DNA from: an uncultured Phycisphaerae bacterium
GTDB lineage: Bacteria; Planctomycetota; Phycisphaerae; UBA1845; PWPN01
Direction: 5' to 3'
Assembly (NCBI GenBank): GCA_938005315.1
Contig: CALLOB010000063.1
Coordinates: 1-60,994, forward strand
Length of the DNA: 60,994 bases
In this document: one piece after another, positions 8,373 to 16,337 of the stretch
Layout: each line of letters begins with the position of its first letter
Position numbering within the stretch: the stretch's first letter is position 1
The notes under the pieces: model-generated
Databases searched by the model: none
Seen by the model: the letters and a program-made list of their open reading frames with translations, nothing else
What the model was told of the DNA's origin: nothing
Made by a program: the position numbers and the translations under genes

Positions 8373-8398
8373 GCGCAGGCGTCAGGCACGCACCGCCG

Positions 8399-8655
8399 AA
8401 GAATGGGGAATGGACAGTTGAGAATGAGGAATCGAGAACGGCGAATGGAGAAACGGAGAAAGGCCGGCGAGAGGTTCGGATTCTGAGAATGCCATCGGGG
8501 ATGAATAACGGGCTCCTGTCCCGGATGGCTTGTCTCCTGCGCGGCTCCGTCCGATCCGGCAGTCGGCTTCTGCGACGCGCGGCGGCTGGTTCTCCCTTCT
8601 TCGTTCTCTATTCTCCGTCCTCTGTTCTCAGTTTCCGATTCTCAGCCCCGACCTG
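8399..8655. repeat. Purine-rich short-word repeat in inverted arrangement
   Basis: The plus strand at 8399-8490 is a purine tract built from variants of GAGAA, GAATGG and GAGGAATC words. At about 8588-8655 the plus strand is pyrimidine-rich (TTCTC, TCCTC, TTCTCAG), so its complement uses the same words. The two arms are imperfect copies facing each other with about 100 bases between. The right arm overlaps the last codons of prmC. Such tracts translate to ENGE- or ANGE-like strings but have no coding signals. Confidence 0.65.
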
Positions 8656-9568
8656 AGGCTTCGCGGGAGAGGAGGACGAACTCCAGCACCCGATCGTGGG
8701 GATCCGTGGGGTCACGATAGGCTCCGGTGAACCCCCAGCCGCCGGCGGCGTGAAAGATTCCCTCGACCGCCGACCGCTGGTCGTGGCCAATCTCGACCAG
8801 CAGGCGTCCGCCAGGCGACAGGATGGCCGGGGCCTCGACGGCGAATCGGCGGTACATCTCCAGCCCGTCGCCCCCCCAGCCGGTCAGGGCCAGGCGCGGC
8901 TCATGATCGCGGATGTGGGGGGGCAAAGCGGCCCAGACGCGGTCGCTGATGTAAGGCGGATTGGAAACCAGCAGATCGAAGCCCCCCGCGGGCACGGCGT
9001 CCCCGGGCAGACGGCATCCGTCGGCCTGCACCAGACTGATGCGGTCTTGCAGCCCGTGGGTCGCCACGTTGCAGATGGCGACCTGCAGGGCTTCATCCGA
9101 GATATCGGTGGCCAGAATCGCGCAATTGGCGGCGAACCTCGCCACCGCCACCGCGATGCAGCCGCTGCCGGTTCCGATGTCCGCGATCCGCCATGCGTGT
9201 TCCGGCTTGCCGCGGCAGATGTCCACCGCCCGCTGCACCAGGGCTTCGGTTTCCGGGCGGGGTACCAGTACCGCAGGGGTTACTTCGAACTCCAGCGAGA
9301 AGAACTCACGCCGGCCCAACAGGTAAGCAATCGGCGTGTGTTCGCCTGCCCGGCGGACCAGCTCGCGGAAGGCGGAGCGCTGCTCGGGGGTGGGTTCCTG
9401 GTCGTAGCGTGTGTACAGGTCGATCTTGCGGCAGCCCATCGCCCGGGCCAAAAGCAGTTCGGCAGCCAGGCGGCCTCCCTCGACCTGCCGCTGACCGAAC
9501 CAGCTGGTCGTCCACTGAATCAGCCGACCGACTGTCCAGGTCGTTTCGCCGGAAACCGTCTCCGCCAT
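8642..9568 (-). CDS. prmC: Release-factor glutamine methyltransferase PrmC
   Basis: Uses S-adenosylmethionine to methylate the Gln of the GGQ motif in peptide-chain release factors RF1/RF2 in the cytosol. The 308-residue protein has the N-terminal helical domain (about 1-100, with YLLGRREFFSLEF), PRPETE, the SAM loop IADIGTGSGCIAVA and the catalytic NPPY (LLVSNPPYIS). The ATG at 9568 is preferred over a GTG at 9577 because a -10 box (TATAGT) lies at 9581-9576, only 7 bases before the ATG, leaving no room for the longer start. It diverges from the kinase/CoA-reductase fusion gene. Length is slightly above the usual 275-290. Confidence 0.93.
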   Translation of the reverse strand: MAETVSGETTWTVGRLIQWTTSWFGQRQVEGGRLAAELLLARAMGCRKIDLYTRYDQEPTPEQRSAFRELVRRAGEHTPIAYLLGRREFFSLEFEVTPAVLVPRPETEALVQRAVDICRGKPEHAWRIADIGTGSGCIAVAVARFAANCAILATDISDEALQVAICNVATHGLQDRISLVQADGCRLPGDAVPAGGFDLLVSNPPYISDRVWAALPPHIRDHEPRLALTGWGGDGLEMYRRFAVEAPAILSPGGRLLVEIGHDQRSAVEGIFHAAGGWGFTGAYRDPTDPHDRVLEFVLLSREASGRG

Positions 9569-9575
9569 GTGGCGC

Positions 9576-9605
9576 ACTATAACCGTCGCCCGGCCACGGC
9601 GGCAA
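9576..9605 (-). promoter_or_regulatory. prmC promoter, apparently leaderless
   Basis: On the minus strand TTGCCG (9605-9600) and TATAGT (9581-9576) are 18 bases apart. The ATG of prmC begins 7 bases after the -10 box, so the mRNA should start at or next to the start codon. Confidence 0.55.
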
Positions 9606-9744
9606 GCCGTCCCTGCTCCCGGCTCCCCCGGTGATCTCGTCCGCCGGGGGGCGCCGATCCGGTTCGCAGCGCTTCAGGTCGCCGGTGCCGGCGTGGCGGG
9701 TAAGTCGGCGGGTTTCGACGCTGTGTGAAGGCTCCGGCATCAGG

Positions 9745-9750
9745 TAGAAT
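9745..9750 (+). promoter_or_regulatory. -10 box (TAGAAT) of the kinase-CoA reductase fusion gene
   Basis: TAGAAT lies 10 bases before the ATG at 9761, predicting a leader of only a few bases. GGGAG between them could also act as a ribosome-binding site if transcription begins further upstream. No convincing -35 was found. Confidence 0.35.
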
Positions 9751-9760
9751 GCGGGAGCCC

Positions 9761-12181
9761 ATGTCCACCGACGGCATCCAGCCCGCGGACATCAACTTCG
9801 CCTCGCTGGCCGCGCACCAGTTGCAGTCGCCCGTGGCCACGGCCGCCACCATCCTGCGTACCGTGGTCGGCGGCGCGGCCGGTCCGCTGACCGCCGAGCA
9901 GCAGCGGCTGCTATCCCGGGCACTGGACCGCTGTGAGCAGGCCGCCGAGGCCGCGAGGCGCATGCTCGCCATCGCCCGTGCCGGCCGGCAGCCCCCCCCG
10001 ACCGGCATCGTGAACCTCGCGGCCCTGGTGCGTCTGGCCCAGCAGCGCTACGCGGAAGAGTCGGCGCGGCGCGGTATCGACCTGGAGGTCGAGGTTTCCG
10101 ACGAGGAGCCCCGGGTTCGAGGGCTGGAGGACACGCTGGCCGAGGTGATCGACGCGCTGCTGAACAATGCCTTCAAGTACACCCCGGACCGCGGCCGGAT
10201 CCGCGTGCGGGCCCGTCTGGACGCTGCGGCCAAGCTGGCCGAACTGACGGTTTCGGACTCGGGGGTCGGGATCCCCGAGGGCGAGCGCGATCGTGTGTTC
10301 GAGCCGTTCGTGCGCGGAGCCGCCGCGGTCGGATCGGCCCGGCCGGGGACCGGCCTGGGGCTGGCGTTCGTCCGGGCGGTGGTGGCCGCCGCCGGCGGAA
10401 GGGTGTGGGCCGAGGCCGGCGACCTGGGCGGGGCCCGGATCGTCGTCCAATGGCCGGCGGTGATGGCCGGTGAGGATCAACGGGAGGACCAGGCCGTGAA
10501 CAGGCCCATGAAAGTCGTGATCATCGGGGGCGTGGCCGCGGGCCCCAAGACCGCGGCCCGCATCATCCGCCTGCGACCCGACACCGAGGTCACCATCGTC
10601 GAGAAGGGCCGCTTCCTCTCTTACGCCGGCTGCGGGCTGCCGTACTACATCTCGGGTGTCGTCCAGGACCACAAGGAGCTGATGAGTACCGCGTTGGGGG
10701 CCGTCCGCGATCCGGTCTTCTTCCAGCAGGTCAAGAATGTGCGGGTGATGAACCAGACCGAAGCGATCGCCATCGACCGGCGGAGCCGGACGGTCGCGGT
10801 GCGCGACGGCGTCACCGGCCGGGAGTCCAGTCTGCCCTACGACAAGCTGGTGCTGGCCACCGGAGCCTCGCCGGTGGTGCCCGACATTCCCGGCGTCGGT
10901 CTGGAGAACGTCTACACCCTGCATGGCGTGAACGACGCCGAGGGCATCCGGGCGGCCCTGGCCGCCGGCAAGGCCCGCGACGTGGTCATCGTCGGCGGGG
11001 GGCTGATCGGCGTGGAGATCACCGAGGCTCTGGCCTGCAAGGGCTCAAGGGTCACCATCGTCGAGGCCCAGCCCCAGATCCTGCGCATCCTCGACTGGGA
11101 AGTGGCCGCGCTGGTCGAGCAGCACCTGGAAGCCCACGGCGTGAAGGTCATGACCGGCACGCCGGTGCTGGGTCTCAAGGGCGGCCCCGACGGCAAGGTC
11201 CGCGGGGTGGTCACCGACGGCGGAATGCTGCCGGCCGACATGGTCGTGCTGGCGATCGGCGTCCGTCCCAACGTGGCTCTGGCGCGGCAGGCCGGACTGG
11301 AGATCGGCACGACGGGGGCGATCAAGGTGGACGATCACCTGCGCACCAGCGATCCGGACATCTACGCCGCCGGCGATTGCGTCGAGTGCGTCGACATCCT
11401 GACCGGTCGGCCCTGCTACGTACCGCTCGGTTCGACGGCCAACAAGCAGGGCCGCGTGGTGGCCGACAACATCTGCGGCCGCGACGAGCGCTTCCCCGGC
11501 GTGCTGGGCAGCACGGTATGCAAGGTGTTCGACTTCTGCGTGGCCCGCACCGGGCTGACCGAATCGGCCGCCCGGGCTCTCCGCTACGACGTCGTCTGCG
11601 CGCTGACTCCGGCCCCGGACAAAGCCCATTACATGCCCTCGGCCCGGCCGCTGTACCTCAAGCTCGTGGTCGATCGGGCGACGCGCCGCGTGCTGGGCGC
11701 CCAGGCCGTCGGACCCGGCGCCGGCGACAAGCGCATCGACGTCGTGGCCATGGCCCTGACCGCGGGCATGACGGTCGATGCCCTGGCCAACGCCGACCTG
11801 TGCTACGCCCCGCCGTACGCCGAGGCGATGGACAACATCATCACCGCGGCCAACGTGGCCCGCAACAAGCTCGACGGGCTGATGGACGGCATCACCGCCA
11901 TGGAGGTCCGGCGGATGCAGGAGGCCGGCGAGGAGTTCCTGTTTCTCGATGCCCGGACGCCCGCCGAATACGAGCAGGTCCGCCTGCCCGGCAGCACGCT
12001 CATGCCGTTGGGGGCCCTGCGCGGCCGGCTGGACGACCTGCCCCGCGACCGGCCGATCGTCACCTTCTGCCGGATCTCGCTGCGCGGGTACGAGGCGGCG
12101 CTGGTCCTCAGGGCCGCCGGCTTCGAGAATGTCAGGGTGCTGGACGGCGGCATCGAGATGTGGCCCTTCGAGAAACTGTGA
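9761..12181 (+). CDS. Histidine kinase - CoA-disulfide reductase - rhodanese fusion protein
   Basis: One 806-codon frame joins three units. Residues 1-245 are a sensor-less histidine kinase: H-box AAHQLQSP (His about 19), N-box LLNNAFKYTP (about 133), G boxes DSGVGIPEGE and PGTGLGLAF. Residues about 250-690 are a CoA-disulfide reductase/NADH-oxidase-type FAD enzyme: dinucleotide loop VIIGGVAAGP, redox Cys about 291 in SYAGCGLPYY, second loop VIVGGGLIGVE, and IYAAGDC. Residues about 705-806 are a rhodanese domain with Cys about 770 in VTFCRISLRG. CoA reductase-rhodanese fusions are known; adding a kinase is unusual. There is no membrane segment, so it is cytosolic. GGGAGG and GTG at 10482-10498 could start the reductase separately. 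No response regulator is nearby. Upstream GTG starts at 9725/9749 lack support. Confidence 0.85.
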   Translation: MSTDGIQPADINFASLAAHQLQSPVATAATILRTVVGGAAGPLTAEQQRLLSRALDRCEQAAEAARRMLAIARAGRQPPPTGIVNLAALVRLAQQRYAEESARRGIDLEVEVSDEEPRVRGLEDTLAEVIDALLNNAFKYTPDRGRIRVRARLDAAAKLAELTVSDSGVGIPEGERDRVFEPFVRGAAAVGSARPGTGLGLAFVRAVVAAAGGRVWAEAGDLGGARIVVQWPAVMAGEDQREDQAVNRPMKVVIIGGVAAGPKTAARIIRLRPDTEVTIVEKGRFLSYAGCGLPYYISGVVQDHKELMSTALGAVRDPVFFQQVKNVRVMNQTEAIAIDRRSRTVAVRDGVTGRESSLPYDKLVLATGASPVVPDIPGVGLENVYTLHGVNDAEGIRAALAAGKARDVVIVGGGLIGVEITEALACKGSRVTIVEAQPQILRILDWEVAALVEQHLEAHGVKVMTGTPVLGLKGGPDGKVRGVVTDGGMLPADMVVLAIGVRPNVALARQAGLEIGTTGAIKVDDHLRTSDPDIYAAGDCVECVDILTGRPCYVPLGSTANKQGRVVADNICGRDERFPGVLGSTVCKVFDFCVARTGLTESAARALRYDVVCALTPAPDKAHYMPSARPLYLKLVVDRATRRVLGAQAVGPGAGDKRIDVVAMALTAGMTVDALANADLCYAPPYAEAMDNIITAANVARNKLDGLMDGITAMEVRRMQEAGEEFLFLDARTPAEYEQVRLPGSTLMPLGALRGRLDDLPRDRPIVTFCRISLRGYEAALVLRAAGFENVRVLDGGIEMWPFEKL
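10482..10498 (+). promoter_or_regulatory. Internal ribosome-binding site and in-frame GTG
   Basis: GGGAGGA (10482-10488) is followed 7 bases later by an in-frame GTG at 10496, with an in-frame ATG at 10508, exactly between the kinase and reductase parts. It would yield a 561-residue reductase-rhodanese protein alone. Confidence 0.5.
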
Positions 12182-12205
12182 TCACCGCCGCCGGGGGCCG
12201 GTGGT

Positions 12206-12646
12206 TCAGGCGTGGCAGGTGAAACCCTGGCGCTCGGCCAGGCTGCGACCGTCGGGGTCCTTGATGAACAGCATGGCGATCTCCTGGGGGCCGTAGCCGA
12301 TACCGTCGCAGACGAACACCGCCTGGCCGGCGATGCAGGAGGGATGGGCGCAGGTCAGGCGGCCGCTCTTGAGCGTCCCCGTGCGGGCGAACTGGGCCTT
12401 GCAGAAGTACTCCACCTCGCCGGAGTCCGTCACCCGGCGGTGCCGCCCGCCGCCGCCTGGGTCGCGTTTCCGCGGCGACGGACTCCGTGCTGGCCGGGCG
12501 GCCCGCGCGGACGCGGACGTGCCCAGCGGGATGTGGTCGGCGCAGAAATGCCCCAGGCCGGTGCAGGCCCGGAACTCGGCCAACGTCAACTGCCGTCCGC
12601 AGGTGCGGCAGCGAGCCCCGACTTTTCTCTCCTGATCGTCGGTCAT
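12206..12646 (-). CDS. Hypothetical zinc-ribbon-like protein
   Basis: A 146-residue protein from ATG 12646 (an upstream GTG frame adds 19 residues without clear support). The N-terminus has a possible treble-clef or ribbon motif: CRTCGRQ near residue 12 and FCADH near 34, giving C-x2-C ... C-x2-H. A basic Arg/Pro/Gly linker (about 40-70) leads to a second region with Cys in YFCKAQF, LTCAHPSC and FVCDG. The paired Cys suggest metal binding. It is convergent to the kinase/reductase gene (24-base gap) and lies beside the YjbQ-like gene on the same strand. No function assigned. Confidence 0.6.
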   Translation of the reverse strand: MTDDQERKVGARCRTCGRQLTLAEFRACTGLGHFCADHIPLGTSASARAARPARSPSPRKRDPGGGGRHRRVTDSGEVEYFCKAQFARTGTLKSGRLTCAHPSCIAGQAVFVCDGIGYGPQEIAMLFIKDPDGRSLAERQGFTCHA

Positions 12647-12726
12647 GTCTGTAAGCGACCTTCCGCCGGCGACGATCCTGCCGGTTGATTCCCCGCCGGC
12701 CATGTCGGGGCCGCCGCCCGGGCCGG

Positions 12727-13125
12727 TCAGCCGTGCACGCAGTGCACCAGCAGGTTGCGCTGCCGCGGACCGTCGTATTCGCAGAAGTAGATGCCCTGCC
12801 AGGTTCCCAGTACCGGCCGGCCGTCCCGCACCAGCACGGTCTGCGAGAGCCCGGTCAGCGAGGCCTTGATGTGAGCGTCGCTGTTGCCCTCGCCGTGGCG
12901 GAAGCCGGCCGGATCACGGGGCACCATCCGCTCCATCTGGAGCAGGAAGTCATGGACCACGTCAGGGTCCGCGTTTTCCTGGATGGTGATGCCTGCGGTG
13001 GTGTGCGGTACGTAGCAGATCACATGGCCGTCCCGCAGGCCGGCCTCGCGCACCGCGCGGCGGACGTCCTCGGTCACGTCGATCAGCTGACACCGTGCCT
13101 GGGTGCGTATGCTCAGGGTCTGCAT
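12727..13125 (-). CDS. YjbQ family protein (UPF0047)
   Basis: A 132-residue protein of the YjbQ/UPF0047 family, sometimes described as secondary thiamine-phosphate synthase; the physiological role is uncertain. Family marks are CYVPHTTAGITIQENADP near residue 40 (including the conserved H-T-T-A), the HGEGNSDAHIKASLTG segment near 78 and GTWQGIYFCEYDGPR near the end. Length fits the usual 130-140. The ATG at 13125 opens MQTLSIRT, typical of the family. It is divergent from mnmA, with the mnmA -10 box in the shared 111-base spacer. Confidence 0.88.
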   Translation of the reverse strand: MQTLSIRTQARCQLIDVTEDVRRAVREAGLRDGHVICYVPHTTAGITIQENADPDVVHDFLLQMERMVPRDPAGFRHGEGNSDAHIKASLTGLSQTVLVRDGRPVLGTWQGIYFCEYDGPRQRNLLVHCVHG

Positions 13126-13170
13126 CGTGTCGTCTCCGCGCCCGGCTGGGGAAGGCTCGGGCGGCCCCGC

Positions 13171-13176
13171 TATAAT
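13171..13176 (+). promoter_or_regulatory. -10 box (TATAAT) upstream of mnmA
   Basis: A perfect TATAAT lies 60 bases before the mnmA GTG start, in the spacer between the divergent YjbQ-like gene and mnmA. The -35 region is not clear (GGGGAA at the expected spacing). Confidence 0.5.
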
Positions 13177-13236
13177 CGAATGGTTGTGCGCCGGCCCGGG
13201 CCTCACGCCGGGCCTGTGCTTCCCGGGGAGCATAAC

Positions 13237-14385
13237 GTGAGTGGTGGTCCGGGCAAAGTGGTGGTGGCCATGAGCGGCGGCGTGGATTCCAGCGTCGCAG
13301 CCTGCCTGTTGCACGAACAGGGCTACGAGGTCCTGGGGCTGTTCATGCGGACGGGCATCGCGCGGCCCGACGGGGACGGTTGCGGGCGGGCGAGCCGGGG
13401 CTGCTGCTCCGCCGAGGACGCCGCCGACGCCCGGTCGGTCGCCGGGCGACTGGGCGTGCCGTTCTTCGCCCTGAACTTCAGGGAGGCCTTCGAGGAGCTG
13501 ATCGGGCAGTTCGTGGACGAGTACCGTCGCGGCCGCACGCCCAATCCCTGCGTCTTGTGCAACGAGCGTCTGAAGTTCGGCCGGCTCGCCGAGTACGCCC
13601 GGGCGGCCGGCGCCGACTTCATCGCCACCGGCCACTACGCACGCGTGCTGCCCACCGGGCACGGACCGGGCCTGTTCCGCGGGGTCGATCGGGCGAAGGA
13701 CCAGTCCTATGTGCTCTTCGGAATCGGCCGCGAAACGCTCGGACGCACGCTGCTGCCCCTTGGCGGGATGACCAAGGCCGAAGTCCGGGCGCATGCCTGC
13801 CGGTTCGGACTGAAGCTGGGTGCCAAGCGGGAGTCCCAGGACATCTGTTTCGTCCCCGACGGCGACTACGCCGCCGTGGTGCGACAGCGGCATCCCGAGG
13901 CCTTCGTCGAGGGGCCGGTCTTTGATACCCAGGGACGCCAGATCGGTCGCCACTCCGGCCTGTCAAACTACACTATCGGGCAACGTCGCGGCCTGGGGCT
14001 GGCCCTGGGGCAGCCTTGTTACGTCGTGGCCATCGATCCGGTCCGCAACGCCCTGACCGTGGGCCCGCGGTCGGCGCTGGCCGGTTCCCGCCTGACCGCC
14101 TCCGGCATGCGCTGGCTGATCCCGCCGCCGACCGGGCCGTTCCGTGCCCTGGCGCAGATCCGCTATGCCCACGAGGCGGCTCCGGCCGTGATCGAACTCC
14201 TGGAAGCCGACCGCGTGCGGGTGACCTTTGATGAGCCGCAGACGGCGATCACCCCCGGCCAGGCGGTCGTGCTGTATGAACAGGAGATGGTGCTCGGCGG
14301 CGGGTGGATCGACTCGTCCGGTTCCCCGTGCGAGACTTCCGGCGACGGCGGCGGAACGTTTGACGCTTCCGGCACAGCCCATTAG
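13237..14385 (+). CDS. mnmA: tRNA-specific 2-thiouridylase MnmA
   Basis: Thiolates U34 of tRNA-Lys, -Glu and -Gln, using ATP and sulfur relayed from a cysteine desulfurase; cytosolic. The 382-residue protein has the PP-loop AMSGGVDSSVAA (about 12-23), the first catalytic Cys about 108 in NPCVLCNE, GHYAR near 132, and the second catalytic Cys about 204 in SQDICFVPDGDY. The C-terminal beta-barrel begins near 300. GTG at 13237 is chosen because GGGGAG lies 6 bases upstream and the PP-loop follows at the normal distance; longer frames upstream would run into the divergent gene. The next gene is lepB, 176 bases downstream. Confidence 0.95.
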   Translation: MSGGPGKVVVAMSGGVDSSVAACLLHEQGYEVLGLFMRTGIARPDGDGCGRASRGCCSAEDAADARSVAGRLGVPFFALNFREAFEELIGQFVDEYRRGRTPNPCVLCNERLKFGRLAEYARAAGADFIATGHYARVLPTGHGPGLFRGVDRAKDQSYVLFGIGRETLGRTLLPLGGMTKAEVRAHACRFGLKLGAKRESQDICFVPDGDYAAVVRQRHPEAFVEGPVFDTQGRQIGRHSGLSNYTIGQRRGLGLALGQPCYVVAIDPVRNALTVGPRSALAGSRLTASGMRWLIPPPTGPFRALAQIRYAHEAAPAVIELLEADRVRVTFDEPQTAITPGQAVVLYEQEMVLGGGWIDSSGSPCETSGDGGGTFDASGTAH

Positions 14386-14561
14386 ACTTCCGTCCCTGGC
14401 TTGCGGCCGCTGGAGGCGCGCGTCGTCGCGGGCTTTCCGGGGCGCGCGATGCCTGAAAGACCGCCGGCCACCTCCATCTGCGGGTCCCGACCTCGTGGGC
14501 GGGCTTGACGCGGCAGAAAGCGGCCGGTGTCCGCCCGGGCTTCGCCCGCGCGAGAGGATCC

Positions 14562-16337
14562 ATGGCCACCCCGGCATCCGCCCATAAGAGTACCGCACAG
14601 ACAGTCAGGGACACCCTGGAGTCCATCCTCATCGCCTTCATTCTGGCGTTCGTGTTCCGGGCGTTCATCGTCGAGGCGTTCGTCATCCCGACCGGCTCCA
14701 TGGCCGCGACGCTCTACGGCGATCAGGTGACCTGCACCTGCTCGACCTGCGGCTTCGAGTACGCCCGGGGCATCACCGAGAACGACGTCCGCGCGGTTCA
14801 CGAGACCCTCGGACGCTCGCCACGCTCGCTGACGCTTCGCTGCCCCAACTGCGACACCATGGCCGACGAGATTCCCCCTGAGCGCATCGTCCGGCCCGAC
14901 AGCGGCGATCGCATCCTGGTGCACAAGTGGCCGTTCGATATCGGCGGCGCCTTGCTGGGGCCCCAGCGATGGGATGTTACGGTGTTCAAGGATCCGCGCG
15001 ACGGGCAGACCAACTTCATCAAGCGACTGGTCGGTCTGCCCGGGGAAATCCTGGAGATCATCGACGGCGACGTGTTCGCCGCCCCCCTGGCGACCGTGCG
15101 GGCCCGGGATCCGGGAATCATCGACGCCTTCGAACAGCTGCGCCTGGACATCGCCCGGCACGCCTCCGGCGAGGCACCGATGGAACGCGACGCGGTGTCC
15201 GCCAGGCTGGAGGAGCTGGGCCGCAAAGTCCTGCCGATGCTCGAGATCAAGCGGAAGACCCGCAGAGCCCAGGACGCGCTGTGGATGGTCGTCTATGACC
15301 ACGACTTCCTGCCGGATTACGGCCATCTCCGCACCGGCGCCCAGCAGGGTCCCCGATGGGAGCCGGTCGGGTCCTCGGCAGGGGCCTGGAACACCGCGAG
15401 CCGCGAGGTCGTGTTCCGCGTGCCCGACGACAACCCGGCCTATATCAAGTTCGCCGGCCGGGACATCTCCGATTTTTACGCCTACAACTACCCCTCGCCG
15501 GGCTCGTCACGCGGCGGAACGGACTGTCTCGTCGGTGATCTGCGGCTGCGCTTCACCTGGTTTCCCGAGGGCGGCGACGGATCGCTGATCCTCCAGATGA
15601 ACCGCGACGACCACACATTCTTCGCCTATCTCTCGGCCGACGGCACGGTGCGCATCGATCACCACTGCCCGGCCCTGCAGAACCCCGGAAACCGGGAATT
15701 GCTGGGGCGGGAGACGCGCACCGACGCCTTCGTGCCGGGCGGGGCGTACCGCATCGAGTTCTGCAACGTGGACTATCGTGCATCGGTCCAGGTCAACGGC
15801 ACGGAAGTCGCCGCCGGAACCTGGACGCCCGACCTGGAGAAGGCCTACCGCCGGGGCCGGCACGGAGAACAGCCGCGGCCCTCGGAGGTGCGCATCGGGG
15901 CCCGCAAGCTCGCCGGCAGGCTGCGGCACCTCGTGCTGGAACGCGACGTGTATTACCGGTCAGTGATTCAGAACGAGGCTCAGAGCCACCCGGCGGGGCG
16001 ATCCGGGCCCCCCGCTTCGCGGGACATCGTGACCAACCCCTTTATCGGCTGGCCGGGCTGGGGCACGATGGGATGCCCGATCCTCTTGCGTGAGGAACCT
16101 TTCGGCGAGTACTACATGCTGGGGGATAACAGCCCGGCGAGCAAGGACTCCCGGCTGTGGTGGGAGATCGGACCACACCTCAAAGGTCTGGGCGAGGAGT
16201 ACAAGGCGGGAACCGTGCCGGAGGATCAACTGATCGGCAAGGCGTTTTTTGTCTATTGGCCTGCCGGATACCGCCCGGACTGGTCGCCGGGGATCGGTTT
16301 GATCCCCAACTTCGGCCGGATGCGCTGGATCCGGTAG
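14562..16337 (+). CDS. lepB: Signal peptidase I with zinc-ribbon insert and beta-sandwich insert
   Basis: Cleaves signal peptides from exported proteins at the outer face of the inner membrane. The 591-residue protein, about twice usual length, starts at ATG 14562 after GAGAGG. Residues about 17-40 are the membrane anchor, the nucleophile is Ser 46 (PTGSMAATLYGD) and the general-base Lys is 154 (FIKRLVGLPGE); the closing box is GDNSPASKDSR near 520. Two insertions stand out. Cys 58, 60, 63, 94 and 97 form a zinc-ribbon-like pattern between Ser and Lys. About 300 residues (185-485) between the Lys box and NPFIGWPGWG include a helical part and a Trp-rich beta-sandwich like a laminin-G/concanavalin fold. 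Whether the inserts bind ligand is unknown. Confidence 0.9.
   Translation: MATPASAHKSTAQTVRDTLESILIAFILAFVFRAFIVEAFVIPTGSMAATLYGDQVTCTCSTCGFEYARGITENDVRAVHETLGRSPRSLTLRCPNCDTMADEIPPERIVRPDSGDRILVHKWPFDIGGALLGPQRWDVTVFKDPRDGQTNFIKRLVGLPGEILEIIDGDVFAAPLATVRARDPGIIDAFEQLRLDIARHASGEAPMERDAVSARLEELGRKVLPMLEIKRKTRRAQDALWMVVYDHDFLPDYGHLRTGAQQGPRWEPVGSSAGAWNTASREVVFRVPDDNPAYIKFAGRDISDFYAYNYPSPGSSRGGTDCLVGDLRLRFTWFPEGGDGSLILQMNRDDHTFFAYLSADGTVRIDHHCPALQNPGNRELLGRETRTDAFVPGGAYRIEFCNVDYRASVQVNGTEVAAGTWTPDLEKAYRRGRHGEQPRPSEVRIGARKLAGRLRHLVLERDVYYRSVIQNEAQSHPAGRSGPPASRDIVTNPFIGWPGWGTMGCPILLREEPFGEYYMLGDNSPASKDSRLWWEIGPHLKGLGEEYKAGTVPEDQLIGKAFFVYWPAGYRPDWSPGIGLIPNFGRMRWIR

Noticed and set aside
10912-11629. 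Long antisense frames within the kinase-reductase gene
   Set aside because: Antisense shadows of a clearly conserved coding frame.
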